In this document: piece by piece, positions 1-7,526 of the stretch
How positions within the stretch are numbered: position 1 is the stretch's first letter
How the letters are laid out: every line of letters begins with the position of its first letter
The notes under the pieces: generated by a model
The model's input: the letters and a program-made list of their open reading frames with translations, nothing else
Database searches by the model: none
What the model was told of the DNA's origin: nothing
Made by a program: the position numbers and the translations under genes
DNA from: Dehalococcoidia bacterium
GTDB lineage: Bacteria > Chloroflexota > Dehalococcoidia > UBA3495
Direction: 5' to 3'
NCBI GenBank assembly: GCA_028822675.1
Contig: JAPKDE010000010.1
Span: 1 to 31,395, forward strand
DNA: 31,395 nt

Positions 1-2102
1 GCAATCTCTACCACATCCGTTACCCACTTGAGGATGACCCCAAGTCGTTCATCACCGTTGCCACTACCCGGCCCGAAACCATGCTTGGTGACACCGGCGT
101 GGCCGTGCACCCAGAGGATGATCGCTACAGCAACCTGATCGGCAAGAATGTTGTATTGCCCATCATGGACCGGCCAATCCCAGTGGTCGGCGATGAAGCC
201 ATCGACCGCGAGTTCGGCACCGGTGCCCTGAAAGTAACACCCGCCCACGACCCAATCGACTTTGAGATTGGCGAGCGTCACGGCCTGGATGTCTTCAATG
301 TCATTGGATTGGACGGTAACCTGACGGCAGCTGCCGGTAAATACAGTGGCGTTGACCGTAACGAAGCCCGTGTGAAAGTGGTTGAAGAACTGGACCAGTT
401 AGGCCTTTTGGATAAGGTGGAAGGTCATCGCCATTCAGTGGGGCACTGCCAGCGTTGCAGCTCGGTGGTCGAACCTCTGGTCAGCCTGCAGTGGTTCGTA
501 AATCTGGGCGGCCATCAAGAAGCTGATAGCATCGCAGGCAAGGCCCACGCCGCAGTGGCCGACGGCGACATCAAAGTCGTCCCGGAACGCTTCACCCGCG
601 TCTACCTCAACTGGCTGGAGAATATCAGAGATTGGTGCATCAGCCGCCAACTGTGGTGGGGACACCGGATTCCCGTCTGGTATTGCTCGGCGTGCGAGCA
701 CATGACGGTGACGGTGGAAGACCCCGACAAGTGCGAGAGCTGCGGGAGCGCTGAGATAGAACAGGATGGCGACGTCCTGGACACCTGGTTCAGCTCCGGA
801 CTCTGGCCTCACTCAACCCTGGGCTGGCCCGAACAAACGTCAGATCTGAAGTATTTCTACCCCACGGCGGTTTTGGAAACAGGGTATGACATCCTTTTCT
901 TCTGGGTTGCCCGAATGATCATGTTGGGTATTGAGAACACGGGCGAAGTCCCCTTTAAGACCGTGTTCTTGCACGGCCTGATCCGCGACGCTACCGGCGC
1001 CAAGATGAGCAAGACTCGCGGCAACACCCTGGACCCGCTGGAACTCATTGAGCGGTTCGGTACCGACGCCCTGCGATTTGCCCTCACAACTGGCACGGCA
1101 CCGGGCAACGACCTGCGCTTTGGTGAGAACCGGCTGGAAGCGGCGAGAAACTTTGCCAACAAGGTCTGGAACGCCTCCCGGTTCGTAATCTCGGGCCTCG
1201 GCGAGAAGTCAGACCTGGAAGGCTGGCACGACCTTCCCCCTGGCGAACCCCCCGAACACCGCGAGGACCGCTGGATTGTCAGCCGTCTGGACCGTGTCAC
1301 CGCCGAAGTTAACGAGTCCCTCCGCAGCTTTGAACTTGGTGACGCCCAGCAGAAGCTCTATGACTTCTTCTGGAACGACTACTGCGACTGGTACATCGAG
1401 ATGGCCAAGTTGCGGTTGCGCTCCGGAGAGGGGCCGTCGCCCTCGCGTACCCTGGTGCACGTTTTGGAACGCAGCCTGCGCCTGCTGCATCCCTTCATGC
1501 CCTTCATCACTGAGGAGATCTGGCAGAACCTACGCTCCAAACTCCCGGCGGAAGGCAGTTCGGTCGAGTCCATCATGATTGCCGAGTACCCCACTGCTGA
1601 TGAGCCTCGTTCCGACACCCAAGCTGAGGAAGAGATTGGATTGGTGATGCAGGCCATCCGCGCCGTAAGAAACACCCGCGCCCAACTTCGCATACCCGCC
1701 GGGCAACGTCTGGAAGCCCAGTTTGAAACCAACGGCATGCAGGGGCCCATCGAAGAAGAAGCAGAGGTCATCCGTGTTCTCTCACGGGTGGAACCGCTTC
1801 ACATAGTGGCTGACAGCTCTGTCGGGAACGACCTGCCCAAGGGAGTCACTCTGGTGGTCAATCCTCTAATCATCCACCTGCCATTGGAGGGTGTGGTTGA
1901 CCTTTCTGCAGAGGCAGAACGTCTGCGGGCTGAGTTGGACGAGTGTGTCCAGAATATGGTCCGCGTAGAGAAACTGGTCTCCAATCCCAACTTCTTACAG
2001 AAAGCCAAACCAGAGGTGGTTGAGACCGAGCAGGCCCGACTACAAGACCTGAAAGAACGCCAACAACACCTGAACGAAATCTTGGAGCAGCTGGCCGGCT
2101 GA
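1..2102 (+). CDS. valS: Valyl-tRNA synthetase, 5'-truncated by window edge
   Basis: Cytoplasmic class I synthetase that charges tRNA-Val with valine and edits mischarged threonine. The reading frame is open from base 3 to the TGA at 2100-2102, about 699 residues; the N-terminus with the HIGH signature lies outside the window. Visible here are the editing-domain motif ATTRPETMLGDTGVAVHP (from about base 60), two CxxC knuckles (CSAC and CESC) with GDVLDTWFSSGLWP, the KMSKT version of the KMSKS loop at 1002-1016, the anticodon-binding region (NDYCDWYIEMAKLR), and a charged C-terminal coiled coil of about 65 residues that in this family contacts the tRNA. It heads a tightly spaced plus-strand run; aroE follows after 31 nt. 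The first in-frame ATG inside the window (81) is internal, not the start. Identification is secure. Confidence 0.97.
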   Translation, partial: NLYHIRYPLEDDPKSFITVATTRPETMLGDTGVAVHPEDDRYSNLIGKNVVLPIMDRPIPVVGDEAIDREFGTGALKVTPAHDPIDFEIGERHGLDVFNVIGLDGNLTAAAGKYSGVDRNEARVKVVEELDQLGLLDKVEGHRHSVGHCQRCSSVVEPLVSLQWFVNLGGHQEADSIAGKAHAAVADGDIKVVPERFTRVYLNWLENIRDWCISRQLWWGHRIPVWYCSACEHMTVTVEDPDKCESCGSAEIEQDGDVLDTWFSSGLWPHSTLGWPEQTSDLKYFYPTAVLETGYDILFFWVARMIMLGIENTGEVPFKTVFLHGLIRDATGAKMSKTRGNTLDPLELIERFGTDALRFALTTGTAPGNDLRFGENRLEAARNFANKVWNASRFVISGLGEKSDLEGWHDLPPGEPPEHREDRWIVSRLDRVTAEVNESLRSFELGDAQQKLYDFFWNDYCDWYIEMAKLRLRSGEGPSPSRTLVHVLERSLRLLHPFMPFITEEIWQNLRSKLPAEGSSVESIMIAEYPTADEPRSDTQAEEEIGLVMQAIRAVRNTRAQLRIPAGQRLEAQFETNGMQGPIEEEAEVIRVLSRVEPLHIVADSSVGNDLPKGVTLVVNPLIIHLPLEGVVDLSAEAERLRAELDECVQNMVRVEKLVSNPNFLQKAKPEVVETEQARLQDLKERQQHLNEILEQLAG

Positions 2103-2133
2103 GGCCAGGATTCAACCTCCCTGAAGATACAAA

Positions 2134-2991
2134 ATGACAAAAAGACTTGGCATAATCGGCTATCCCATTGGCCACTCTATTTCGCCCATCTTTCAACAGG
2201 CGGCGCTGGACGCTTTGGGCATCGACGCCACCTATGAGAAATGGGAAGTCACTCCTGAAGGTGTCGGAGATTTCGTCAACGGATTGCGTGCTCCGGACTC
2301 CTGGGGTATCAACATCACCCTGCCCCACAAGCAGGCCGTGATTCCGTTCCTGGACGAAGTGGATGAATGGGCCACCGCTGCCGGAGCAGTCAACACAATC
2401 GTAAATCATGATGGACGCCTGACCGGACACAACACCGACGGCCCCGGATTTCTACGGGCCCTCCTAGTTGAGACCGGCTATGACCCCAAGGGGACTCGAG
2501 CTCTGATACTGGGCGCTGGTGGAGCCGCACGAGGCATCCTGCTGGCATTGGCCAGGGGCGGTGTCGACTCCCTAGTGATTGCCAACCGGACCATGGAACG
2601 GGCAGAGACTCTGGCTAAACTAGCCGTTGAAAACGGGGTTAAATCCGAAGCCATCCCGATTGCTGGCAATGTTCTAATAAAAGCTGCAGCATTGGCTGAC
2701 CTGATTGTGAACTGCACATCAGTCGGCATGTCCCACGGGCCGGACGAGCAAGGCACGCCCCTCACCGCAGCGCAAATTCCAGCCTCGGCCATCGTAAATG
2801 ACGTGGTGTATACTCCGTTGGAAACCCCCCTCCTGAGGGAGGCTGCGGCTGCCGGAGCAACCGCTTTGGGCGGTCTCCACATGTTGGTCTACCAGGGCGT
2901 TTTGTCCTTCCAGATGTGGACCGGCCAGGAGGCTCCAGCAGATGTGATGCTCGCAGCAGCCGCCAAAGAAATGACCTCCAGAGGCGCTTAG
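2134..2991 (+). CDS. aroE: Shikimate dehydrogenase (NADP+)
   Basis: Reduces 3-dehydroshikimate to shikimate with NADPH in the shikimate pathway. The 285-residue length is normal for AroE. The N-terminal substrate domain has the SxS pair in GHSISP (S15, S17), the catalytic lysine in NITLPHKQ (K66) and the aspartate in GHNTDGPGF (D102). The NADP domain has the glycine-rich loop GAGGAARG (127-134) and NRT (151-153), the NADP-selective turn. The C-terminal part holds VYTPLETPLL and GGLHMLVYQG, both typical of the family. It lies 31 nt after valS and 46 nt before aroC, so it pairs with the chorismate-forming enzyme in one probable operon. No clear Shine-Dalgarno sequence precedes the ATG, but the start gives the standard N-terminus. 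Confidence 0.97.
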   Translation: MTKRLGIIGYPIGHSISPIFQQAALDALGIDATYEKWEVTPEGVGDFVNGLRAPDSWGINITLPHKQAVIPFLDEVDEWATAAGAVNTIVNHDGRLTGHNTDGPGFLRALLVETGYDPKGTRALILGAGGAARGILLALARGGVDSLVIANRTMERAETLAKLAVENGVKSEAIPIAGNVLIKAAALADLIVNCTSVGMSHGPDEQGTPLTAAQIPASAIVNDVVYTPLETPLLREAAAAGATALGGLHMLVYQGVLSFQMWTGQEAPADVMLAAAAKEMTSRGA

Positions 2992-3037
2992 CCGCACTCT
3001 GCCCCATATTTCCACAAAAAGTTGATACAGGATATTC

Positions 3038-4228
3038 ATGGTTAGATTTACCACCGCAGGCGAGTCCCACGGACAGGGCCTGGTAATCATATTGGAGGGC
3101 ATCCCAGCCGGACTGCCCATCAGCGAAGACTACATTGGCATCCATCTGGGCCGCCGCCAAAAGGGGTACGGTCGGGGTGGACGCATGCTCATTGAGCAGG
3201 ACCGCGCCAAGATCATCTCCGGTGTGCGCCACGGCGAAACCCTAGGCAGCCCCATTGGCATGACCGTGGAGAACAAAGACTGGGCGAACTGGCTTGAGGC
3301 CATGTCGATTGAACCTCTGGAAGGTGAGCCAGAGAGTCCTCGCACACGGCGCATAACCCGCATCCGCGCCGGACACGCCGACTTACCCGGTGTGATGAAG
3401 TATGGTTTCCAAGATGTGCGCAACGTCCTAGAGAGGGCCAGCGCCCGGGAGACCGCCGCCAGAGTTGCCGCGGGAGCCATCGCCATCAAGCTTCTGGAAG
3501 AATTTGGCATGAAAATTCACAGCCACGTCATATCCATTGGCTCAGTGGACGCCGCACCGGTAGAAGACCCTTCAACCATTGACTGGGCTGCAGTAGAAGA
3601 ATCACCGGTGCGTTGCGCCGACCCGGACGCTGCAATCAAGATGGCCTCTGAAATCGATGCCACCAAAGAAGCTGGCGACACCGTGGGCGGTATGTGCGAG
3701 ATTATCGTAGAAAACGTGCCCATCGGCGTGGGTTCCCACGTCAGTTGGGACAAGAAGATCGATGCGCTGGTTGCTCAGGCGCTCATGTCCATCAATGCGG
3801 TAAAGTCGGTCTCGATTGGGCCCGGTTGGGAGGTTTCCACCCAACGCGGATCAGAAGTGCAGGACGTGATTCTGCCGGTGACCGACCCTGACCACCCCTG
3901 GCAGCGGAACACCAACAAGCTTGGTGGTACTGAGGGCGGCATGACCAACGGTATGCCTCTGGTCGCCCGGTTCGGTATTAAGCCCATCCCCACCATGGTC
4001 ACGCCTCTACCCTCGGTAGACCTGGACACCGGGGAAGAGGTGCTGTCTCATTTCGAGCGCTCCGACATCTGTCAGGCGCCCCCAGCCTGCGTGGTTGGCG
4101 AGGCGATGGTTGCTCTGGTGTTGGCCAAGGCCTTCATGGAGAAATTTGGCGGAGACTCCGTCCCGGAGACCAAACGTAACCTGGAGGGCTACCTGAAAAC
4201 GGTGGGCCCCCGCAAGGTTTACCAATAG
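3038..4228 (+). CDS. aroC: Chorismate synthase
   Basis: Converts 5-enolpyruvylshikimate-3-phosphate to chorismate, the last shared step to aromatic amino acids, folates and quinones; the enzyme needs reduced FMN. The protein is 396 residues, in the usual range. It begins with the signature FTTAGESHGQGL, then has GRGGRMLIEQD and SGVRHGETLGSPIG, the RAGHADLPGVMKYG segment, and DVRNVLERASARETAARVA, which are conserved FMN and substrate-binding stretches. The C-terminal half shows GGTEGGMTNGMPLVAR and CVVGEAMVALVLA, also canonical. The gene sits between aroE and an unknown membrane protein gene that starts 17 nt downstream, which suggests a shared transcript. Nothing looks damaged. Confidence 0.98.
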   Translation: MVRFTTAGESHGQGLVIILEGIPAGLPISEDYIGIHLGRRQKGYGRGGRMLIEQDRAKIISGVRHGETLGSPIGMTVENKDWANWLEAMSIEPLEGEPESPRTRRITRIRAGHADLPGVMKYGFQDVRNVLERASARETAARVAAGAIAIKLLEEFGMKIHSHVISIGSVDAAPVEDPSTIDWAAVEESPVRCADPDAAIKMASEIDATKEAGDTVGGMCEIIVENVPIGVGSHVSWDKKIDALVAQALMSINAVKSVSIGPGWEVSTQRGSEVQDVILPVTDPDHPWQRNTNKLGGTEGGMTNGMPLVARFGIKPIPTMVTPLPSVDLDTGEEVLSHFERSDICQAPPACVVGEAMVALVLAKAFMEKFGGDSVPETKRNLEGYLKTVGPRKVYQ

Positions 4229-4245
4229 CCCACGCCTGGATTACC

Positions 4246-5322
4246 GTGGCCGCAAAGCCCAGATTACTCAACATTCCTAACGTTTATGAAGCATCTGCCC
4301 TGTGGACGGCCATGAGTGTCTTTGCACTGCTTCTAGGCCTGGCGCTCCTGGTCTTTGATGGGCCAGTTTTCTCAGCCGTGGAGTGGCTGGCTGATCTGGC
4401 CCGTTCCGACCCCTACACCCTCTCTCCCAAGAACGCTTCAGAAATTAGGGAAGGCATCGATACTTGGGCTCGGGCTGCGTTTGCTCTTGCCGCCATCACT
4501 TTTCCTTTGGGTAGCAGTAAATTCAAGGCTTGGCTCGCCAGCTCCCTAAGACACATCACCTCCCGACAAGACGATGATTCCCTGCCGCCAGACCATTACG
4601 GTCGACTATTCTTCGCGGCGTTGATTGCTGTGCTGGTTTATTCCGTCTTGGCCCACTGGTCGCTGCGGACTTTCTTGGATACAGACTGGCTGGAAGGCGA
4701 AGACGGAGTCAGCGAGTGGTGGTCGGTGGCAACCTATATGTTCGCTGCCGTAGCCGCCGGAGTCGCGGCCTCGTATCTGAAGAAGACCAAACACAACAAG
4801 CTGCGGTATTTCTACATAACGTTGGCGGTCGGTTTCTTTATGGCTGGCATGGAAGAGATTAGCTGGGGGCAGCGTATCTTTGACTGGGGTACGCCGGCCG
4901 CAATTGAAGAGATAAATTTCCAGGGTGAGACCACGCTCCACAACGTGAACTTCGCCAACAACGTAATCTTCGAGATGTTGTTTTGGGGCAGCACCCTGGG
5001 TCTGATTGGCGGGTTGTGGCGGCTGACCGCCAACCTGCGGGGTCTGAACGACCGGATGCGATTGGTGTTGCCTACTTTGACCATGGCCCCGGCGTTGTTG
5101 CTGATCATGGTCTGGCGGACCGGCGAACTCTGGCGCACCGCCAACATCCCCCGACTGGTAATGGACCATTTCAATTCTGGCCCTAGAGGCTCAGAGGTAC
5201 CCGAAGCGTTGTTGGGTCTCTGCATCATCATGTACACTTTCACGAACCTGCAAAAGGCGCGGTATCTGAGTCGGCAGACCATTACGTCTGACAATCAAAC
5301 GCCCATTGAGGAGGGCACATGA
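4246..5322 (+). CDS. Multi-pass membrane protein of unknown function, EEISWGQ motif
   Basis: I do not recognise a named function. The 358-residue product starts at GTG, 17 nt after aroC. Hydrophobic stretches suggest about seven or eight membrane helices (roughly residues 18-40, 75-88, 120-140, 158-177, 188-201, 240-260, 272-291 and 320-336). Between helices lie polar, highly specific-looking motifs: EDGVSEWWS (152-160), EEISWGQRIFDWGTP (203-217), and N224-Q226-E228 followed by HN (232-233). From memory this E-E-I-S-W-G-Q / N-Q-E-HN combination recurs in uncharacterised bacterial membrane proteins. The invariant Glu/His/Asn set at the membrane face would suit metal binding or catalysis, but that is inference. 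Its stop overlaps the next start (ATGA), and it carries that gene's ribosome binding site, so the two are probably translationally coupled. Confidence 0.85.
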   Translation: MAAKPRLLNIPNVYEASALWTAMSVFALLLGLALLVFDGPVFSAVEWLADLARSDPYTLSPKNASEIREGIDTWARAAFALAAITFPLGSSKFKAWLASSLRHITSRQDDDSLPPDHYGRLFFAALIAVLVYSVLAHWSLRTFLDTDWLEGEDGVSEWWSVATYMFAAVAAGVAASYLKKTKHNKLRYFYITLAVGFFMAGMEEISWGQRIFDWGTPAAIEEINFQGETTLHNVNFANNVIFEMLFWGSTLGLIGGLWRLTANLRGLNDRMRLVLPTLTMAPALLLIMVWRTGELWRTANIPRLVMDHFNSGPRGSEVPEALLGLCIIMYTFTNLQKARYLSRQTITSDNQTPIEEGT

Positions 5323-6320
5323 AATTTGGAGTCAGCCTAATCCCCCACAACCTGAAAGAAACGGCCGCCAGCGCCAGATTGGCCGAGGACTTGGGGTTCG
5401 ATTACATCGGCATCCCAGATTCGCAGTCGCTCTGGCGGGAGTTGTACTTGAGCCTGAGTGTAGTCGCCGGTGCCACCAGCAAGGTGGGTATCGGTCCCAC
5501 AGTCACCAACGCGCTCACCAGGCACCCGGCGGTGGCAGCATCGGCCATTGCCACGTTGAATGAGATGTCCGGTGGCCGCGCCTATTTTGGTATTGGTAGC
5601 GGAGACAGCGCGATTCTAAATCTGGGGCTGCGTCCGGCCAGACTGAAAGAGGTGCAGGAATACATAGAGGCCATGCGAGCCATCCTCTCGGGCCAGACTT
5701 ACGAGTACAAAGGCCGTGAGATACACGTTCAATGGTCGGAGAACCCAGTGCCCATAATCATGTCTGCAGAGGGGCCCAACACCCTGGCTCTGGCCGGAAG
5801 TATCGCCGACGCAGTGATTGTGCATTCAGGACTGAGTAAAGAAGTGCTGGCCGACACCATTGATAGGATCAGAGAAGGAGAACGCACTGCCGGTCGTCCG
5901 GAGGGATCAGCAAAGGTGTGGGCGTTTGCCAAGTGCAACATTGCTGACTGCCGAGAAGACGCAATCGACGAGATAAAGATGGCTTTGGCGGCGTCCGGGC
6001 ACCACGCCTTTAGGTTCACGCTAGAGGGGAAGAACGTCCCTGAGCATCTCCAGGAGGCAGTAATGGCCCTCCAGGGCGAGTACGTGCCATCGGAGCACGA
6101 GCAATTGGGCAATACCCGCAATGCGGCCATCAGTGATGAACTGGGCCTGACCGAATTCCTGGCCGACCGGTTCGCGGTGGTGGGCACGCCGGAAGACTGC
6201 CTGGCCAAGGTCCGCACTATTGAGGAAGCGGGCGTGGACAACCTTCTAATTTTGGCCATCAGCTCTGATTCGGACAACATCATTCGGCGTTTTGGTGAAG
6301 AGGTGATAGCTCGAATCTGA
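5319..6320 (+). CDS. Luciferase-like (LLM) F420/FMN-dependent oxidoreductase
   Basis: A 333-residue TIM-barrel flavin or F420 oxidoreductase of the bacterial luciferase / Mer-like superfamily. Visible hallmarks are the first strand FGVSLIPHN, the AEDLGFDYIGIPDS segment, the VVAGATSKVGIGPTVTNALTRHP block with LNEMSGGRAYFGIGSGDSA, and the later IIMSAEGPNTLALAGSIADA and C-terminal VVGTPEDCLAKVRTIEEAGVDNLL. These define the fold and cofactor pocket but not the substrate. The start is fixed by a strong GAGGAGGG a few bases upstream of the ATG at 5319, and that ATG overlaps the TGA of the membrane protein gene by 4 nt. Large paralogous sets of such enzymes are known in marine SAR202 Chloroflexota, which fits the lineage guess. 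The substrate cannot be inferred. Confidence 0.92.
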   Translation: MKFGVSLIPHNLKETAASARLAEDLGFDYIGIPDSQSLWRELYLSLSVVAGATSKVGIGPTVTNALTRHPAVAASAIATLNEMSGGRAYFGIGSGDSAILNLGLRPARLKEVQEYIEAMRAILSGQTYEYKGREIHVQWSENPVPIIMSAEGPNTLALAGSIADAVIVHSGLSKEVLADTIDRIREGERTAGRPEGSAKVWAFAKCNIADCREDAIDEIKMALAASGHHAFRFTLEGKNVPEHLQEAVMALQGEYVPSEHEQLGNTRNAAISDELGLTEFLADRFAVVGTPEDCLAKVRTIEEAGVDNLLILAISSDSDNIIRRFGEEVIARI

Positions 6321-6429
6321 AGCGTTGAAACTGGTGGTTGACGCAGGGTTTTGAAATGCCATGGCTAGTCACAGGTCAGCCAGGCTCAAATAGATACAAC
6401 GAACCATTGAGGACGGTGCTGGAATTGGG

Positions 6430-6457
6430 TTGACACATAGAAGTTATGCGCTAAACT
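6430..6457 (+). promoter_or_regulatory. Sigma70-type promoter for the SelW-like gene
   Basis: TTGACA (6430-6435) and TAAACT (6452-6457) are separated by 16 nt. The predicted transcription start is near 6464, about 30 nt upstream of the ATG at 6495. The -35 box is a perfect consensus; the -10 box is 4/6. It supports the short gene downstream being its own transcription unit rather than a tail of the valS operon. Confidence 0.6.
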
Positions 6458-6483
6458 ATTGTTAGCCAAATTTTGGACACTTC

Positions 6484-6489
6484 GGAGGA
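6484..6489 (+). promoter_or_regulatory. Ribosome binding site that fixes the selenoprotein start
   Basis: GGAGGA lies 5 nt upstream of the ATG at 6495. The alternative in-frame ATG at 6564, downstream of the UGA, has no such site; its upstream bases are the loop of a hairpin. This ribosome binding site therefore argues that translation begins before the in-frame UGA. Confidence 0.75.
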
Positions 6490-6494
6490 ACCAA

Positions 6495-6779
6495 ATGGAA
6501 GGAAAGTTTCAGATTGAAATAACCTACTGCGTAAGTTGACAGCACCACGCTGTCGCCACGTGGATGGCGAATGAATTTTTCCGGCACTACGGCAAGGACG
6601 CTGCCATTGCCATTTCCCCTCGCGGACAGGGCATCATGGAAGTATTCTTCAATGGTGAGCGCATTTTCGACAAGAAGGGTGAAGGCAACATCTATCCAGA
6701 CCTGAAACGGGTTCGGGAGATGCGCCAGGTCATCGATGCTAAGATCGAGACACTTGAGCCCACACCGGCTGACGACTAG
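6495..6779 (+). CDS. SelW-like (Rdx family) selenoprotein, Sec at codon 15
   Basis: Reading from the ATG at 6495 through an in-frame TGA (6537-6539) to the TAG at 6777-6779 gives 94 residues that match the Rdx (SelW/SelT/SelH) thioredoxin-like redox family. The N-terminus ends its first strand in EITYCVSU, so the UGA falls exactly on the second redox position of the family's CxxC/CxxU motif (C12, U15). Downstream are the family's GQGIMEVFFNGERIFDKK hairpin and the G-x-x-YPD segment. A perfect-stem hairpin right after the UGA (6553-6570) could be the bacterial SECIS. A strong ribosome binding site, a promoter and a terminator frame the gene. In this family the Cys/Sec pair forms a selenenyl-sulfide; the partner is unknown. 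If UGA is read as stop, only 14 residues are made, and a gene caller would report a 71-residue fragment from 6564. The SelA/B/C/D machinery is not in this window. Confidence 0.85.
6537..6570 (+). promoter_or_regulatory. Candidate bacterial SECIS element
   Basis: Directly after the in-frame TGA, TCGCCA (6553-6558) and TGGCGA (6565-6570) form a perfect 6-bp stem with the 6-nt loop CGTGGA. The loop begins 19 nt after the TGA and has G at its second position. That agrees with what I recall of bacterial SECIS elements (apical loop about 16-37 nt after UGA, a G among its first two bases). A second perfect stem, GACAGC (6538-6543) with GCTGTC (6549-6554), overlaps both the UGA and the first two bases of the SECIS stem, so the two are partly exclusive. 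Confidence 0.6.
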
Positions 6780-6802
6780 ACCTTCTTTCAAAAGAAGATA
6801 AT

Positions 6803-6836
6803 AAAAAAGATCCTCCTGTAAAGGAGGGTCTTTTTT
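6803..6836. terminator. Bidirectional intrinsic terminator
   Basis: GATCCTCCT and AGGAGGGTC pair around the loop gtaa (one G-U pair), with A6 on the left flank and T6 on the right. On the plus strand it ends the selenoprotein transcript; on the minus strand it lies 47 nt after the tmk stop and ends the pdxS-tmk operon. Confidence 0.88.
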
Positions 6837-6883
6837 ATTTGTGGTTTTTATTTGTGTTCTTCCGGCCAAAGGCTATAGAAAAA

Positions 6884-7489
6884 CTACAGGAGTGCCTGAA
6901 CTTTAGTCCATATCTCCCGGCCAAGTTCTTTGGGAGGTCGTTGTCCGTCCAGTATCAGCCAGCCCTCTGGGTCGGCGGCGGCCAGGGCGCTGTAGCCACG
7001 CCGAATCTTGCGGTGGAAGTCCACCGGGGCGCTATCAAAGTTGTCTTCACTGCCGTTGCTCTTGCGGGCCAGAGCCGTTTCCACCGGCAGGTCTAAGAGC
7101 ACTGTTAGGTCTGGTTCCAGTCCTCCGGTGGCTTCGCGATTCAGGCGTTCGATAAGCTCGCGGTCTAGGCCGCGGCCGTAGCCCTGGTAGGCCACGGTGG
7201 AACTGGTAAAACGATCGGCGATAACCACTCCGCCCTCTGCTAAGAACGGCTTGATAACCTGCTGCACTAGTTGGGCGCGAGCAGCCTCAAAGAGCATCAA
7301 CTCGCTGATCGGGGTCATGGGTTCTCCGGATTTCAGTAGTGTTCGCAGTGCCTGGCCCAGGCGCGTTCCGCCGGGCTCTCTGGTGCGAATAACGTTTACA
7401 CCCCTACGGCGCAGGCGTCGCATCAAAGAACGGACCTGAGTGCTCTTGCCCGAGCCATCTCCGCCTTCAAAGACGATAAAGCAGGCCAT
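6884..7489 (-). CDS. tmk: Thymidylate kinase (dTMP kinase)
   Basis: Phosphorylates dTMP to dTDP with ATP, in both de novo and salvage dTTP synthesis. The 201-residue product has the P-loop FEGGDGSGKST (8-17), the nucleotide-binding TREPGGT (37-42 region), the DRF motif with DRFTSSTVAYQGYGRG (92-107), and a P-loop-kinase C-terminal region, all in the standard order. The start ATG follows GAGAAG on the minus strand and lies 37 nt after the stop of the R3H ATPase gene, so tmk is probably the last gene of the pdxS operon. The strong bidirectional terminator at 6803-6836 follows its stop. Confidence 0.97.
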   Translation of the reverse strand: MACFIVFEGGDGSGKSTQVRSLMRRLRRRGVNVIRTREPGGTRLGQALRTLLKSGEPMTPISELMLFEAARAQLVQQVIKPFLAEGGVVIADRFTSSTVAYQGYGRGLDRELIERLNREATGGLEPDLTVLLDLPVETALARKSNGSEDNFDSAPVDFHRKIRRGYSALAAADPEGWLILDGQRPPKELGREIWTKVQALL

Positions 7490-7526
7490 CTAACTTCTCA
7501 TCGAGTTGTTGGACTCAGGCACGGCG

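Noticed and set aside
81..2102. valS starting at the ATG at 81
   Set aside because: The frame is open upstream to the window edge with conserved ValRS sequence, so the ATG at 81 is internal.
6462..6869. Opposite-strand ORF over the selenoprotein gene
   Set aside because: Runs through the terminator hairpin and has no protein-like pattern; it is an antisense shadow.
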